In this document: positions 56,101 through 64,000 of the stretch, one piece after another
How positions within the stretch are numbered: the first letter of the stretch is position 1
Layout of the letters: each line of letters starts with the position of its first letter
Assembly (NCBI GenBank): GCA_947500645.1
Contig: CANMSD010000004.1
Location: 242,420-306,419, forward strand
DNA from: an uncultured Erythrobacter sp.
Lineage (GTDB): Bacteria; Pseudomonadota; Alphaproteobacteria; Sphingomonadales; Sphingomonadaceae
Reading direction: 5' to 3'
DNA length: 64,000 nt
Notes under the pieces: model-generated
Told to the model about the DNA's origin: nothing
What the model saw: the letters and a program-made list of their open reading frames with translations, nothing else
Database searches by the model: none
Position numbers and translations under genes: made by a program

Positions 56101-56770
56101 CTGTATCTTCTTCGACTTTGACGGCGTGATCGCGGATTCAGTCGAAGCCAAGATCACTGCCTTTGGCGAGTTGTATGACGAGTTTGGGCCGGATGTGCGT
56201 CGGGCGGTCGAGGATTATCAGCGCGCAGTCCCCGGAGAGACGCGATATGTCAAAATCCCGAAGTTTCATCGTTAGCTTCTCGGCGTGGATCTGCCGGAAC
56301 ACAAGGTTCTCGAGTGGAGCAACAGGCTCTCCGAGATCGTGCTAGACGAAGTGGTCGCCTGCCCGCTGCTACCAGGTGTAAACGAGGTGCTAGCGCAGCT
56401 GGCTCAGCGAGAAGTTCAGGCCCACATCGTGTCCGGCACGCCTCATGATGAATTGCAGGTGATTGTCGAGCGCATGGGCTTAAAGCCGTTCTTCAAAACA
56501 GCACGCGGCTCTCCGGAAAAGAAAGCCTCGATTGTGCGCGATATCATGACAGCAGAAGGCCTCGAGGCTGAACAATGCCTGTTCGTTGGCGATGCCATGA
56601 GCGATTATGATGGCGCAAAGACATGCCAGATCGCGTTCCTTGGAAGGTCAGCCCAGGCGACAAATCCGTTCCTCGCTGGAACAGCGGTGGTAGAGCATCT
56701 GGGCGAGTATTTCTTGTCTGACAACGCGCCAGTAACCGCAGAGGCTACTGGCACGAAACGGGTGGCTTAG
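56072..56770 (+). pseudogene. HAD-family phosphatase with one in-frame amber codon
   Basis: Reading straight through, this frame gives a 232-residue HAD hydrolase with motif I FFDFDGVIADS, motif II SGTPHDE, a lysine in GSPEKKA and motif IV VGDAMSDYDGA, all intact. A TAG at 56273-56275 (codon 68) interrupts it, after KIPKFHR and before LLGVDLPEHK. Bases before and after are in the same frame and both parts look like one protein. A single change, for example from GAG, would restore the frame. The KdsC-like partner of a CMP-sugar synthetase would fit its place. A suppressed stop or a sequencing error are the alternatives to a true pseudogene. Confidence 0.8.
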
Positions 56771-59370
56771 GCGACCTTAAGCTCAACACCTTCATCGCCA
56801 TCTTCAGATTCCACGACAGCATCCTTGCCCTCTGCGGGAGCCGGACGACCGAAGTGGAAACCCTGGAAGCACGAGCAGCCAAGCTCAAGCATTGCTGCCG
56901 CCTGATGCTCTTGCTCGATGCCTTCGGCGGTGACGTCAATCTCCAGCGAGCGCGCCAGCGAAACGATGGCGGTCACAATCGCCTGGCTCTTGCGCGAACC
57001 GGCAGCAGCGGCCTGCACAAAGTCACGGTCGATCTTGATCATCGAGAAGTTCATTTTCTCGATGTAGTTGAGCGAGGAATAGCCGCGGCCAAAATCATCC
57101 AGCGCGAAGGAGACGCCGAGTTCCTTGAGGCTCTTCAACTGCGCTTCCAGCTCGTCGTCCATTTCGAGCATGAGCGATTCCGTCAGCTCTAGCAGCAGCC
57201 GGTTCGGTGCAAGCCCGCTCGACGCGAGAGCCTCGACAACAGTCGCCAGGAATGCGCCGGTGGACAGCTGCAGCGATGAAACATTGACCGTCAACTTGAC
57301 GTTCTCGGGCCACTTGGTTGCTTCCGCGCAGGCCGAACGCAGCATCCACGCGCCAAGCGGATCGATCAGCAGCGCTTCCTCGGCAATCGGGATGAACACG
57401 CTGGGCGGAATTACACCGCGCTCTGGGTGATTCCAGCGCATCAGAGCTTCGTAACCCATGACTTCCCGGTCGGCGCCGTTGATGATCGGCTGATAGGAAA
57501 TCGACAGCTCACCCTTCTCAAGCGCAACCGCAAGGTCGCTTTCAAGCTTCGAGCGATCCTCCAACTTGGAACGCATGGCCTGCTCATAGGTCACGAAGGT
57601 CCCGCGACCGCGGTGCTTGGCTTCATAGAGCGCAAGGTCGGCATTGGTCATCAGCACAGAGTCGGACACTTCGCCGCAGATAACCGCAAGGCCAATCGAT
57701 GCACCGACAGACAGCTCGAAACCGTCGACGTGGCAGAATTCACTTACATCTGCGATGATCTGGCCGGCCACTTTGGCTGCGTCGTCCATGCTGCTTTCCG
57801 GCGGCAGGAACAGGCCGAACTCGTCGCCACCAAGGCGGCCAATAACCGCATCTTCGCCGGCAGATTTGCGGAAACGCTCCGCCACAGTCGCCAACAGCTT
57901 GTCACCAACCGCATGTCCGTAAACATCATTGACCTGCTTGAAGCGATCTAGGTCGATCAGCATCAGCACGCCCTCTTTGCCAGATTCCGAGCATTCTTTG
58001 GCCACATCGGTCAACAAATGACGGAAATGATCGCGTGAGAACAGGCCGGTCAGGCCGTCATGCTGCGTCACATAGGTCAGTTTTTCGTTGGCTGCGGCGA
58101 TCGCAGCGCGGTTGCGATTGACAGTGCGCAAGATCATCAGTGCGATGATGAAGGCAAGGATAACTAGGCCAATACCTGCAGTGAGCAGAATTACCTGATC
58201 CTGAGCGCTCTCAAGCCGAACCTCGTTCGCTTCTTTCTCAGCCGAGAGCTTGGAGATACGCAGCTCACGGTTCTCGGAATCGAACCGCGCACTGAGCAGC
58301 GCGTTGTTGGCGACCGCCGACAGACCCTGTGCCTTGATTTCGATGCGGTGAAAGGCAGCAAGATGATCAGCGGCCAGCTTGTACTCGCCCCGGCCCGAAT
58401 AGACCTGGTAAGCGGTATCGTGGAAATCACGAAACAGCGGTGAGGTTTCGTCGAGCTTCTGGCCATCAAATGTGCGACCGATATAACGTTCGGCCCGCGC
58501 GAGATCGCCGCGAGCCAGCTCGATCTGAGCACGCACACCATACAGGAATGGCAGCCATTCAGGCGCCTGATCGTAGGCGATGCGCAGGCCCCGAGCCGCC
58601 GTATCTTCAGCGGCGGCATATTGGCCATTGTTATACTGGGTCGATGCAATGTTCGTCAGGATGCGCGCTTCGAGCAGCGGGCTGGACATAGTGCCAGCCA
58701 CGGCCAGCGCCTTGCGAAACTCTTCTTCGGCCTCTTCCAGCCGCTCGAGTTCCTTAAGCGCATTGCCCTTGTTGTTGTGAGCGGACAAGGAAAGCGCATT
58801 GTCTTCCGGGAACGCCTCAGTCGCTTCGCGGTAATATCGCAGGACGCGCTCATAGTCGCGCGCATCGTTGTAGAGCGAGCCGATGTTCTGCAGCACGATG
58901 GCGCGGCTGCGCGCTTCGCCCAACTCCTTGTAGCGGTCATGCGCCTCAAGGAATGAAGACAAGGCTTCGCCATATTCGCCTTCGCGCGCCTTAAACGCTG
59001 CTTGAGAGCGCAAAAGGTCTGCGTGCAGCTTGTCGCCGGGCAATGTGCGCGCGACCTCTTCAAGCGCCGCACCGATAATGGTCTGCGCTTCGTCGCTGCG
59101 ATTAAGGCGCATCAACGCCTCACCTTCGAGCCATTGCGCGGTCAGGCGCGATTTTGCGTCAGTGGTGCTGTCACCGGGAACCAGAGATTTCGCTTCACGA
59201 GCTAGCTCTAGAGCAGCTGCGGAATCGGCCATCATCAAGGATTTGGCTTCGGCAATCGTTGCTTCGAAAGCCTCCGTAGGGGCCGCATCGGCAGCCATAA
59301 CCGAACCGGACGCTGACACCGCAAGTGCGGCCGCGATCAGTGCGATCCATCCTTTCGCTATCTTACCCAT
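56767..59370 (-). CDS. TPR sensor with GGDEF and EAL domains
   Basis: An 867-residue signalling protein. A signal peptide covers about residues 1-27, then a TPR-rich periplasmic region to about 385. One membrane helix follows (about 393-415), then GGDEF (RLGGDEFGLF) and EAL (GYEALMRW). The EAL catalytic set looks complete: DDFGRGYSSL, MIKIDRDFV, TAEGIEQEH and CFQGFHFGRP. No RxxD product-inhibition site precedes GGDEF. It may both make and degrade cyclic di-GMP, with periplasmic TPRs sensing a protein or peptide signal. Its stop overlaps the HAD stop by four bases. The two surface adhesin or protease genes beside it are natural targets of cyclic di-GMP control. Confidence 0.93.
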   Translation of the reverse strand: MGKIAKGWIALIAAALAVSASGSVMAADAAPTEAFEATIAEAKSLMMADSAAALELAREAKSLVPGDSTTDAKSRLTAQWLEGEALMRLNRSDEAQTIIGAALEEVARTLPGDKLHADLLRSQAAFKAREGEYGEALSSFLEAHDRYKELGEARSRAIVLQNIGSLYNDARDYERVLRYYREATEAFPEDNALSLSAHNNKGNALKELERLEEAEEEFRKALAVAGTMSSPLLEARILTNIASTQYNNGQYAAAEDTAARGLRIAYDQAPEWLPFLYGVRAQIELARGDLARAERYIGRTFDGQKLDETSPLFRDFHDTAYQVYSGRGEYKLAADHLAAFHRIEIKAQGLSAVANNALLSARFDSENRELRISKLSAEKEANEVRLESAQDQVILLTAGIGLVILAFIIALMILRTVNRNRAAIAAANEKLTYVTQHDGLTGLFSRDHFRHLLTDVAKECSESGKEGVLMLIDLDRFKQVNDVYGHAVGDKLLATVAERFRKSAGEDAVIGRLGGDEFGLFLPPESSMDDAAKVAGQIIADVSEFCHVDGFELSVGASIGLAVICGEVSDSVLMTNADLALYEAKHRGRGTFVTYEQAMRSKLEDRSKLESDLAVALEKGELSISYQPIINGADREVMGYEALMRWNHPERGVIPPSVFIPIAEEALLIDPLGAWMLRSACAEATKWPENVKLTVNVSSLQLSTGAFLATVVEALASSGLAPNRLLLELTESLMLEMDDELEAQLKSLKELGVSFALDDFGRGYSSLNYIEKMNFSMIKIDRDFVQAAAAGSRKSQAIVTAIVSLARSLEIDVTAEGIEQEHQAAAMLELGCSCFQGFHFGRPAPAEGKDAVVESEDGDEGVELKVA

Positions 59371-59444
59371 TTCAGTCCCCCAACTCTCTTTTTAAGGCCC
59401 TCGCCCAGCACAAGTGCCAGGTGATTTCGCCTCTTTTGTCTTGT

Positions 59445-62400
59445 CTAGAAACGCAGCCCCACATTTGCGCCAACGACGTAGCTTTCCTCATCGCTTGTAT
59501 CGCCAGCGCTGACATATCGACCGAACAGGCCGAACTCAGAATTCTGCGTTAGCGGAGTTGCGTAAACAATTTCTCCAGTCATCCGGCGTTTTGTTTCAAT
59601 GCCGATTGTCTGGGTTACAACGCCGAGCTCGCCGGTCTCACGGTCAACGACTTGATCCGAGTTGAATTGAAGTTCGCCGGATTCAATCGTCAACGGCTGA
59701 CCGAGAGAGACCCGCAGAACATCGTTTTCGCCCATCAAGCCGTGCTTGTTCATCGTGATCTGGCCCGCTGTGCTCAGGACCCGGTCAGTATTGAACAGGA
59801 ATTGGCCGTCAGCCGCATCGGTGCTGGCTCCCGTTGCCGAAAGGTCGAATGAGAGGCCATCGCCCAGATCGAACGTTGCCGACAGGGTCACCGCTTCAGT
59901 CTTCGAGCCCTTGCCCAGAAAATCCTCCGAAGATGTTTGTGCGCCAAGCAGCGCGTCATCTTCGCGAAGGTTGGTCCATTGCATGTTCACCGAGACGTTG
60001 TCGGTTACCTTCTGCTCAACACCCAGCGTGAAGGCTGAAGCTTCACGTGCGCCAAGGTTGCGCTGGATTTCCCGTTGCAGATCCGAAACGCCGACCAAAT
60101 CACGCCAGTCTTCGCGTTCTTCACTGAAGCCCGCCGTGATCATGGTTGTCGGTGTTGCTTTGTAACTCGCAGAAGCGAACGCTTCACCAGATGCCAAGCC
60201 GAGGACGGGATTGACCCCGCCAACGTCGGTATCGTGATCGCTGATCAATCCGAAACGCTGACCATTGAGAGATAGAGCGCCATGGCCGTGGCCCATCGTG
60301 AAAGAGAACGCACCGCTTGGGTCGGTTAGCGTCGCAGCCGTGTGGACTGGCTCGTAAGCGCCAGCATCCGTCAGGCGCGGAGCAATCATATCATATTGCA
60401 GGCGCCATTCGCCGCGCGTCGGCGCAACTTCTGACGTCAACTGACTTACGCCAGCTTTCCCGTTCCCGTTCTTGTCAGCGCCCTTGCTCAACAGCCAGTT
60501 GGAAAAGCGGCTATTGATAAAGTCCTGGAAGCGCTGCTCACCATGACCAAGTGCGTTGGTTGTGCTGCCATAGGTGAACGACGAGACCGGGATCGCAAAG
60601 TCGCGGAAAGTGTTACCGATCTTTTCGAACGCGGTAATGTAGGCGTCGTTGGTCTCCCACTCTGCCGGAATACCAGCACCCAAGAGCGATGCGACTGGCG
60701 ATTCCACCGACACCCAGGCATTACCCTGGCGTCTGTGGGTCTTGTAGGTCATCGTACCGAAATCGAGCGGCGATTGTGACGCCGCAACGTCCAGCAGACC
60801 CCAGCCATAAACCTCATCCGGCCCCGGTGCGCCAAGGTCTTGCGCAGAGCGGAAGATGATTTCTGCTGTCTCTTCTGGATGACGAGCGAGCCAGGTCCAG
60901 CGATCATGCAGAAGCGAAATCGCGCCGGAGACCAGTGGAGCTGCAAACGATGTGCCCGAGCGGCGCACGACACCACCTTGACCATCCGAAACGAGGATTA
61001 ACTCACCCGGTGCAACCACAGTGCGCATGAAAAGCTCATTGCCTTCATTGCAAACGCCGTTGTTGAGCAAGCAAGTCGTGCCAGGGCGGTTTGAGAAGTT
61101 TGAAATCTGGCCATTCGGCGCAACCGATCCGACCAAAATGAAGGTTGTGTCGCTCGCGTAGTTCCAATCGATGTCAGCGGTTTGCGTGACACCATCATTC
61201 CCCGCAGCCACAACATAAGTTGTCTCGTGGTTCCAGCGAGCAAGGTGGGGGCTATTCAACATATCGGCCAGCCCTTGAGAGACCGCCCAGCCGCTTTCGC
61301 CGAGCGACAGGTTGATGACGCTGACATAGCCAGTCTCATTCCCGCCGACATATCTGTAGAGAATCTGCTCAATGCCAGATTGCACACTGTCCCAAGTGGC
61401 AGTGTTATCCGCATCAAATGGGTTGTAAGTCGCAAGCTTGGCTTTGGGGGCAATGCCCATCACGCCTTCGCCATCATGCGCGCCTGCAATGAGGCTTGCG
61501 ACACCCGCACCGTGACCGTTGACGGTCGTCGTGCCGCCTCCCGACCACGCAATGTTGTCACTAAGGTCGGCATCACCAGAAAAGCTGCCATCGATTACAC
61601 CGATAATGGCCTGTTTGCCTTCGCCCTGGATCTGCGTGATCGCTGGAGTCCAGTTGACCGTCGCCATCCAGTGATCGACATGATCGACGCCGGAATAGCT
61701 CATCAGACTGTCATGCCAATCGAGGAAGAAAGCCGCACGGTCACCCGCGGTCTTGCCAGCTAGCGATACTTTGTTGTCAAGCGCGACACCGTGACGCCCA
61801 AGAACCTCGGTCACAAAGTCGTTACGGAACGACTTGCCGGTTTCCGCTTCATAGGCAGCGCCGAACTGGGCCTCAGCCTGATCGATCAGAGTGCCCAGCG
61901 CGTTTAGGATCCGGTCAGGGGTACCATCATACACCGGTACGAATGTGCCGTTGACCTCGGTGTAGCGCAGGCCGCCCCACACCTCGTCCGTGGTGGCCAT
62001 CTGGGTGCCGCTCGTTGCCCAGAACTCGCCCAGCAACCTCAGATGGGTCGCGTCGAATGCACCGATATCGCCATAGAAGGCATCGATGTCGCCCCAGAAC
62101 GCACCAATGTCGCCATAGAACGGGCTTATGTCGCCCCAGAACGCATCAATGTCACCATAGAAGGCGTCAATGTCTCCGTAGAAGGGGTTAATATCGCCCC
62201 AGAACGCATCGATGTCACCGTAGAATGCTCCGATGTCACCATAGAAGGCGTCAATGTCTCCGTAACTTGGATCAAGGCTGCGAACGGTGACGAGACCACT
62301 GGAAGCTGCGACGGCTTCACTGGCGGCAGGAACTGCAAGATCGGGAAGGCTCACGACGACGGTTTCGATCTGATCCGCGAGAATGACAGGAGTAGCCAGA

Positions 62401-62549
62401 TCATCAAAGGCGAGATCGATCGACTGTTCCGCCGTCGCTCCGTCGACAGGAAACAGCTCGGAAGCGTCCTGCTCTTGTGCATGAGCCGTACTGGCAAGCG
62501 ACGTCGCAATCGCGATCCCTGCAGCTCCAAATGCAAACCTGTTCGTCAT
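59445..62549 (-). CDS. S8 subtilisin-like autotransporter protease with N-terminal YGDI repeats
   Basis: A 1034-residue secreted protein. A signal peptide (about 1-25, STAHAQEQ) is followed by ten heptapeptide repeats at residues 96-165, (Y/W)GDIxxF. The S8 protease domain shows Asp in IIGVIDGSFSGD, His in NGHGAGVASLIAGA, the Asn of VAAGNDG and the Ser of SGTSFAAPLVSGA, so the triad is complete. The C-terminal part (about 640-1034) is rich in alternating hydrophobic strands and ends VGANVGLRF, an outer-membrane barrel ending. This suggests a surface-exposed protease. I prefer the start at 62549 because the first 13 codons of the longer frame are not signal-like. The repeats are the main oddity. 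Confidence 0.9.
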   Translation of the reverse strand: MTNRFAFGAAGIAIATSLASTAHAQEQDASELFPVDGATAEQSIDLAFDDLATPVILADQIETVVVSLPDLAVPAASEAVAASSGLVTVRSLDPSYGDIDAFYGDIGAFYGDIDAFWGDINPFYGDIDAFYGDIDAFWGDISPFYGDIGAFWGDIDAFYGDIGAFDATHLRLLGEFWATSGTQMATTDEVWGGLRYTEVNGTFVPVYDGTPDRILNALGTLIDQAEAQFGAAYEAETGKSFRNDFVTEVLGRHGVALDNKVSLAGKTAGDRAAFFLDWHDSLMSYSGVDHVDHWMATVNWTPAITQIQGEGKQAIIGVIDGSFSGDADLSDNIAWSGGGTTTVNGHGAGVASLIAGAHDGEGVMGIAPKAKLATYNPFDADNTATWDSVQSGIEQILYRYVGGNETGYVSVINLSLGESGWAVSQGLADMLNSPHLARWNHETTYVVAAGNDGVTQTADIDWNYASDTTFILVGSVAPNGQISNFSNRPGTTCLLNNGVCNEGNELFMRTVVAPGELILVSDGQGGVVRRSGTSFAAPLVSGAISLLHDRWTWLARHPEETAEIIFRSAQDLGAPGPDEVYGWGLLDVAASQSPLDFGTMTYKTHRRQGNAWVSVESPVASLLGAGIPAEWETNDAYITAFEKIGNTFRDFAIPVSSFTYGSTTNALGHGEQRFQDFINSRFSNWLLSKGADKNGNGKAGVSQLTSEVAPTRGEWRLQYDMIAPRLTDAGAYEPVHTAATLTDPSGAFSFTMGHGHGALSLNGQRFGLISDHDTDVGGVNPVLGLASGEAFASASYKATPTTMITAGFSEEREDWRDLVGVSDLQREIQRNLGAREASAFTLGVEQKVTDNVSVNMQWTNLREDDALLGAQTSSEDFLGKGSKTEAVTLSATFDLGDGLSFDLSATGASTDAADGQFLFNTDRVLSTAGQITMNKHGLMGENDVLRVSLGQPLTIESGELQFNSDQVVDRETGELGVVTQTIGIETKRRMTGEIVYATPLTQNSEFGLFGRYVSAGDTSDEESYVVGANVGLRF
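62055..62264 (-). repeat. Ten-unit 21-bp heptapeptide repeat (YGDIDAF) inside the S8 protease gene
   Basis: Ten consecutive seven-codon units read (Y/W)GDI, a variable pair (DA, GA, NP or SP) and F. Third codon positions differ freely (ATC or ATT, GAC or GAT, GGC or GGA), while the protein motif is almost fixed. Two 32-base blocks, at 62149-62180 and 62233-62264, are identical and 84 bases apart, exactly four units. So the array shows both old divergence and a more recent block duplication. Confidence 0.92.
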
Positions 62550-62730
62550 GGTCCATTCCAATTCATTCGTCAGCGCAACAACGCGCAATTCGATATGGAT
62601 GGAATAGCCGATGGTCAGTTCGACTTAGGTTGATCCCAATGGTTAAAAAATTAGGAATTTGAGAGCCTTGTACGAGCTGCCGATTTCACCGCGAGAAAGC
62701 GAAATGCCGCTTGGGCAACCAGTCACAGGC

Positions 62731-62796
62731 GTTAACTTTGAGTAAACGCGCAAATCTCGCCCGTTTTTAGAAAAATGAATGCGCGCGTAAGTTAAC
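62731..62796. repeat. Inverted repeat GTTAACTT/AAGTTAAC
   Basis: GTTAACTT at 62731-62738 and AAGTTAAC at 62789-62796 are perfect complements, 50 bases apart, upstream of the S8 protease gene. The spaced palindromic halves could be two sites for one regulator or the arms of an RNA fold. Only eight base pairs, so modest weight. Confidence 0.4.
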
Positions 62797-62922
62797 ACAC
62801 CTGCAGGCTCGCAAATGGCTCTCAGACCCGATTCGTTTGTGTCCGGATTGCTACCTTTGCGATTGCTCGAGTTGCTTCATCGGCATTCCAACAGCGCGGA
62901 ACACATTGCATCTTTTGAAAAG

Positions 62923-63013
62923 TGTGACTTTCCAGGAAAATCTCACAGTTCCAGATGTATACCGAGAAAACGCAGCGTCACGCTGTGACTTTCCGTGTTT
63001 TGCGTGTTCCAGA
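62923..63013. repeat. Degenerate direct repeat of about 60 bp
   Basis: TGTGACTTTCC occurs at 62923-62933 and 62984-62994, and each is followed by GTTCCAGA (62948-62955 and 63006-63013). The two units are 61 and 58 bases apart. GTCAC...GTGAC also forms an inverted repeat before the second unit. Function unknown; could be tandem binding sites. Confidence 0.45.
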
Positions 63014-63216
63014 CCCAAGCCGGGCGGGCAATTGACGGTTTGAAAGAGCCACGACCGAGCTAGCAATCGCTGAACGCGTAGGAAAGCGCGCCAAGTGAGT
63101 GCAGGTTTTGAAGTGCGGTCTCCCTGCGTTCTGGCGAACTCCAGACCGATTCGCGCCCAACGCCTCACGACGCTGAAAATGAGCGCTGACAGCCGTATTT
63201 TCGCGAAAAAGCGAGA

Positions 63217-63290
63217 TTCAAACGCTTTTGGGGTCAATTACAACGCTTTTTCAAACGATAGCGGCCCGGATTCAAACGCTCGTTCAAACG
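63217..63290. repeat. Cluster of four TTCAAACG words upstream of the adhesin gene
   Basis: TTCAAACG is found at 63217, 63250, 63271 and 63283. The two copies at 63250 and 63283 continue identically to TTCAAACGATAGC, and the copies at 63217 and 63271 share GATTCAAACGCT. The layout looks like a repeated two-site module 160-230 bases upstream of the adhesin ATG, suggesting cooperative regulator binding. Confidence 0.5.
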
Positions 63291-63446
63291 ATAGCCCTTT
63301 AGTTGATCTGTCCCGCAGGGATGGTGTCTTGCCGGTGTGGCGGGTGCGTTTGCAATTCAGCAGGCGCGCCCGCCCACTGACCTCGACCCTTCAAACGGCA
63401 GTTCGCCATCCCTGCTTTGAGAAGACAAAGACAGGGACACCATCCG

Positions 63447-64000
63447 ATGAAAAAGACACTTCTGCTTTCGACCGCTGCTGCCACCGCAACTCTGGCCGCG
63501 CTGACACTTCAACCAACACCCGCGCAGGCCGAAACCTGCCTGCTCGACACCAATGGCGACGGTGATGCCGATACCAATGTCGACACCAATGGCGGCGCAA
63601 CCGACAATGCGGGTGATGACACAGCGCTTGCTTGCGGCGTTGGGGCAATCGCTGATGATCCGCGATCCACGGCGATTGGGGCTAACGCCAATGCCAGCAA
63701 TGTGAACACGGTCGCAATCGGCGAAGACTCGACCGCTCAATCGGCAGGATCGACCGCTGTCGGTCGCAGCTCACTTGCAGCGGGTACGGACTCGGTTGCC
63801 GTTGGCCTCAATGCCAGAGCCGACAATGGCGGTACGATTGCGATCGGACGGCTGGCACGGGCATCTTTAGACAATTCCATCAGTATCGGCCGTCGCTCTA
63901 ACGCGACCGGCAGTGGCAGCACAGCCATTGGCGGCGATACTGGAGGCGACCAGGACAATCTAGGCGCGCAGGCGACCGGTACAAACGCTACCGCTGTCGG
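63447..64000 (+). CDS. Trimeric autotransporter adhesin (YadA/Hep_Hag head), 5-prime part
   Basis: 184 complete codons of a gene that leaves the window. A signal peptide covers residues 1-28 (TPAQAET). Then comes an aspartate-rich stretch, DTNGDGDADTNVDTNGG, with the spacing of a calcium loop. From about residue 70 onwards the sequence follows the YadA-like head repeats of about 14 residues: STAIGANA, NTVAIGED, STAVGRSS, DSVAVGLN, GTIAIGRL, NSISIGRR and STAIGGDT. This pattern forms the left-handed beta-roll of trimeric adhesins. The stalk and anchor domains lie beyond the window. Next to a surface protease and a cyclic di-GMP protein, it points to attachment or biofilm formation. Confidence 0.88.
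   Translation, partial: MKKTLLLSTAAATATLAALTLQPTPAQAETCLLDTNGDGDADTNVDTNGGATDNAGDDTALACGVGAIADDPRSTAIGANANASNVNTVAIGEDSTAQSAGSTAVGRSSLAAGTDSVAVGLNARADNGGTIAIGRLARASLDNSISIGRRSNATGSGSTAIGGDTGGDQDNLGAQATGTNATAV

Larger units (their letters stand above)
62550..63446. other. 897-base intergenic region between two surface-protein genes
   Basis: No convincing coding frame was found here; the open frames present have no start site or family support. It is less GC-rich than its surroundings. It holds the promoters of the S8 protease (leftward) and the trimeric adhesin (rightward), an inverted repeat at 62731-62796, a degenerate direct repeat near 62923-63013 and a cluster of TTCAAACG words at 63217-63290. 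The last 150 bases carry GACAGGGA before the adhesin ATG. Confidence 0.6.

Noticed and set aside
62055..62264. Regular 21-bp repeats taken as a CRISPR or intergenic minisatellite
   Set aside because: The period is a multiple of three, units are contiguous without spacers, and they encode a conserved heptapeptide within a long gene.
62837..63237. Small genes in the 62.6-63.4 kb gap
   Set aside because: The open frames (63 to 128 codons) on both strands have no ribosome-binding site, no recognisable domain, and overlap each other and the repeats.

Overview
The window looks like a chromosomal segment of an aerobic, carotenoid-making alphaproteobacterium, most likely Sphingomonadales and close to Erythrobacteraceae. 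The grounds are the compact crtY-crtI...crtB cluster, a UPF0314/DUF2585 membrane protein, methionine synthase split into two genes, a two-subunit glycine decarboxylase, many signal-peptide-bearing peptidases and secreted hydrolases, and a fairly GC-rich coding bias. I saw no insertion sequence, phage, integrase or CRISPR array. This placement is inference from gene content; no database search was possible.

Layout. 1-4.7 kb: exported hydrolases (partial secreted protein, PqqB-like metallo-hydrolase, amidohydrolase, S9 peptidase). 4.9-6.5 kb: MipA/OmpV outer-membrane protein and a DUF2585 membrane protein. 6.6-11.4 kb: carotenoid cluster crtY, crtI, a CPCC mini-protein, a LOG-family hydrolase and crtB. 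11.4-15.5 kb: NTF2-like secreted protein and a two-subunit biotin-dependent acyl-CoA carboxylase. 15.6-22.5 kb: MFS exporter, dinB, NUDIX, pgl, Dps, a degenerate GDT1-like membrane protein, MarR plus enoyl-CoA hydratase, two tandem 37-residue membrane peptides and tRNA-Gly(CCC). 22.5-31.5 kb: mmsA, a deacetylase/lipoprotein/Rid trio, then a valine catabolic run (acyl-CoA dehydrogenase, 3-hydroxyisobutyryl-CoA hydrolase, enoyl-CoA hydratase, mmsB). 31.5-34.5 kb: an Nmad3-like protein, a nucleotidyltransferase and a polysaccharide flippase. 34.5-39.3 kb: the glycine cleavage operon gcvT-H-PA-PB behind a tandem glycine riboswitch. 39.4-46.2 kb: a beta-lactamase-fold hydrolase, then the methionine/one-carbon operon (ArsR-methyltransferase fusion, metF, metH part 1, metH part 2). 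46.3-52.9 kb: a sugar locus (GH42 beta-galactosidase, Gfo/Idh oxidoreductase, aldo/keto reductase, TauD-type dioxygenase, SSS symporter). 52.9-56.8 kb: a BciA-like 8-vinyl reductase and a small surface-glycan set whose last gene carries an in-frame stop. 56.8-64 kb: a TPR-GGDEF-EAL protein, a secreted S8 autotransporter protease with ten heptapeptide repeats, a 0.9-kb repeat-bearing gap, and the start of a trimeric autotransporter adhesin that leaves the window.

How the genes fit together. Gly, Ser and Met metabolism meet at one-carbon folate (gcv and met operons back to back around 39 kb). Valine breakdown is nearly complete between 23.4 and 31.5 kb. Translational coupling is common: at least fourteen neighbouring pairs overlap by ATGA. 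The most unusual points are the YGDI heptapeptide repeats, the paired 37-residue peptides, two matching 31-bp-arm palindromes, a palindromic repeat that seems to supply the ribosome-binding site of the carboxyltransferase gene, the tandem riboswitch that rules out the longest gcvT start, the single amber codon in the HAD gene, and an orphan BciA homologue.
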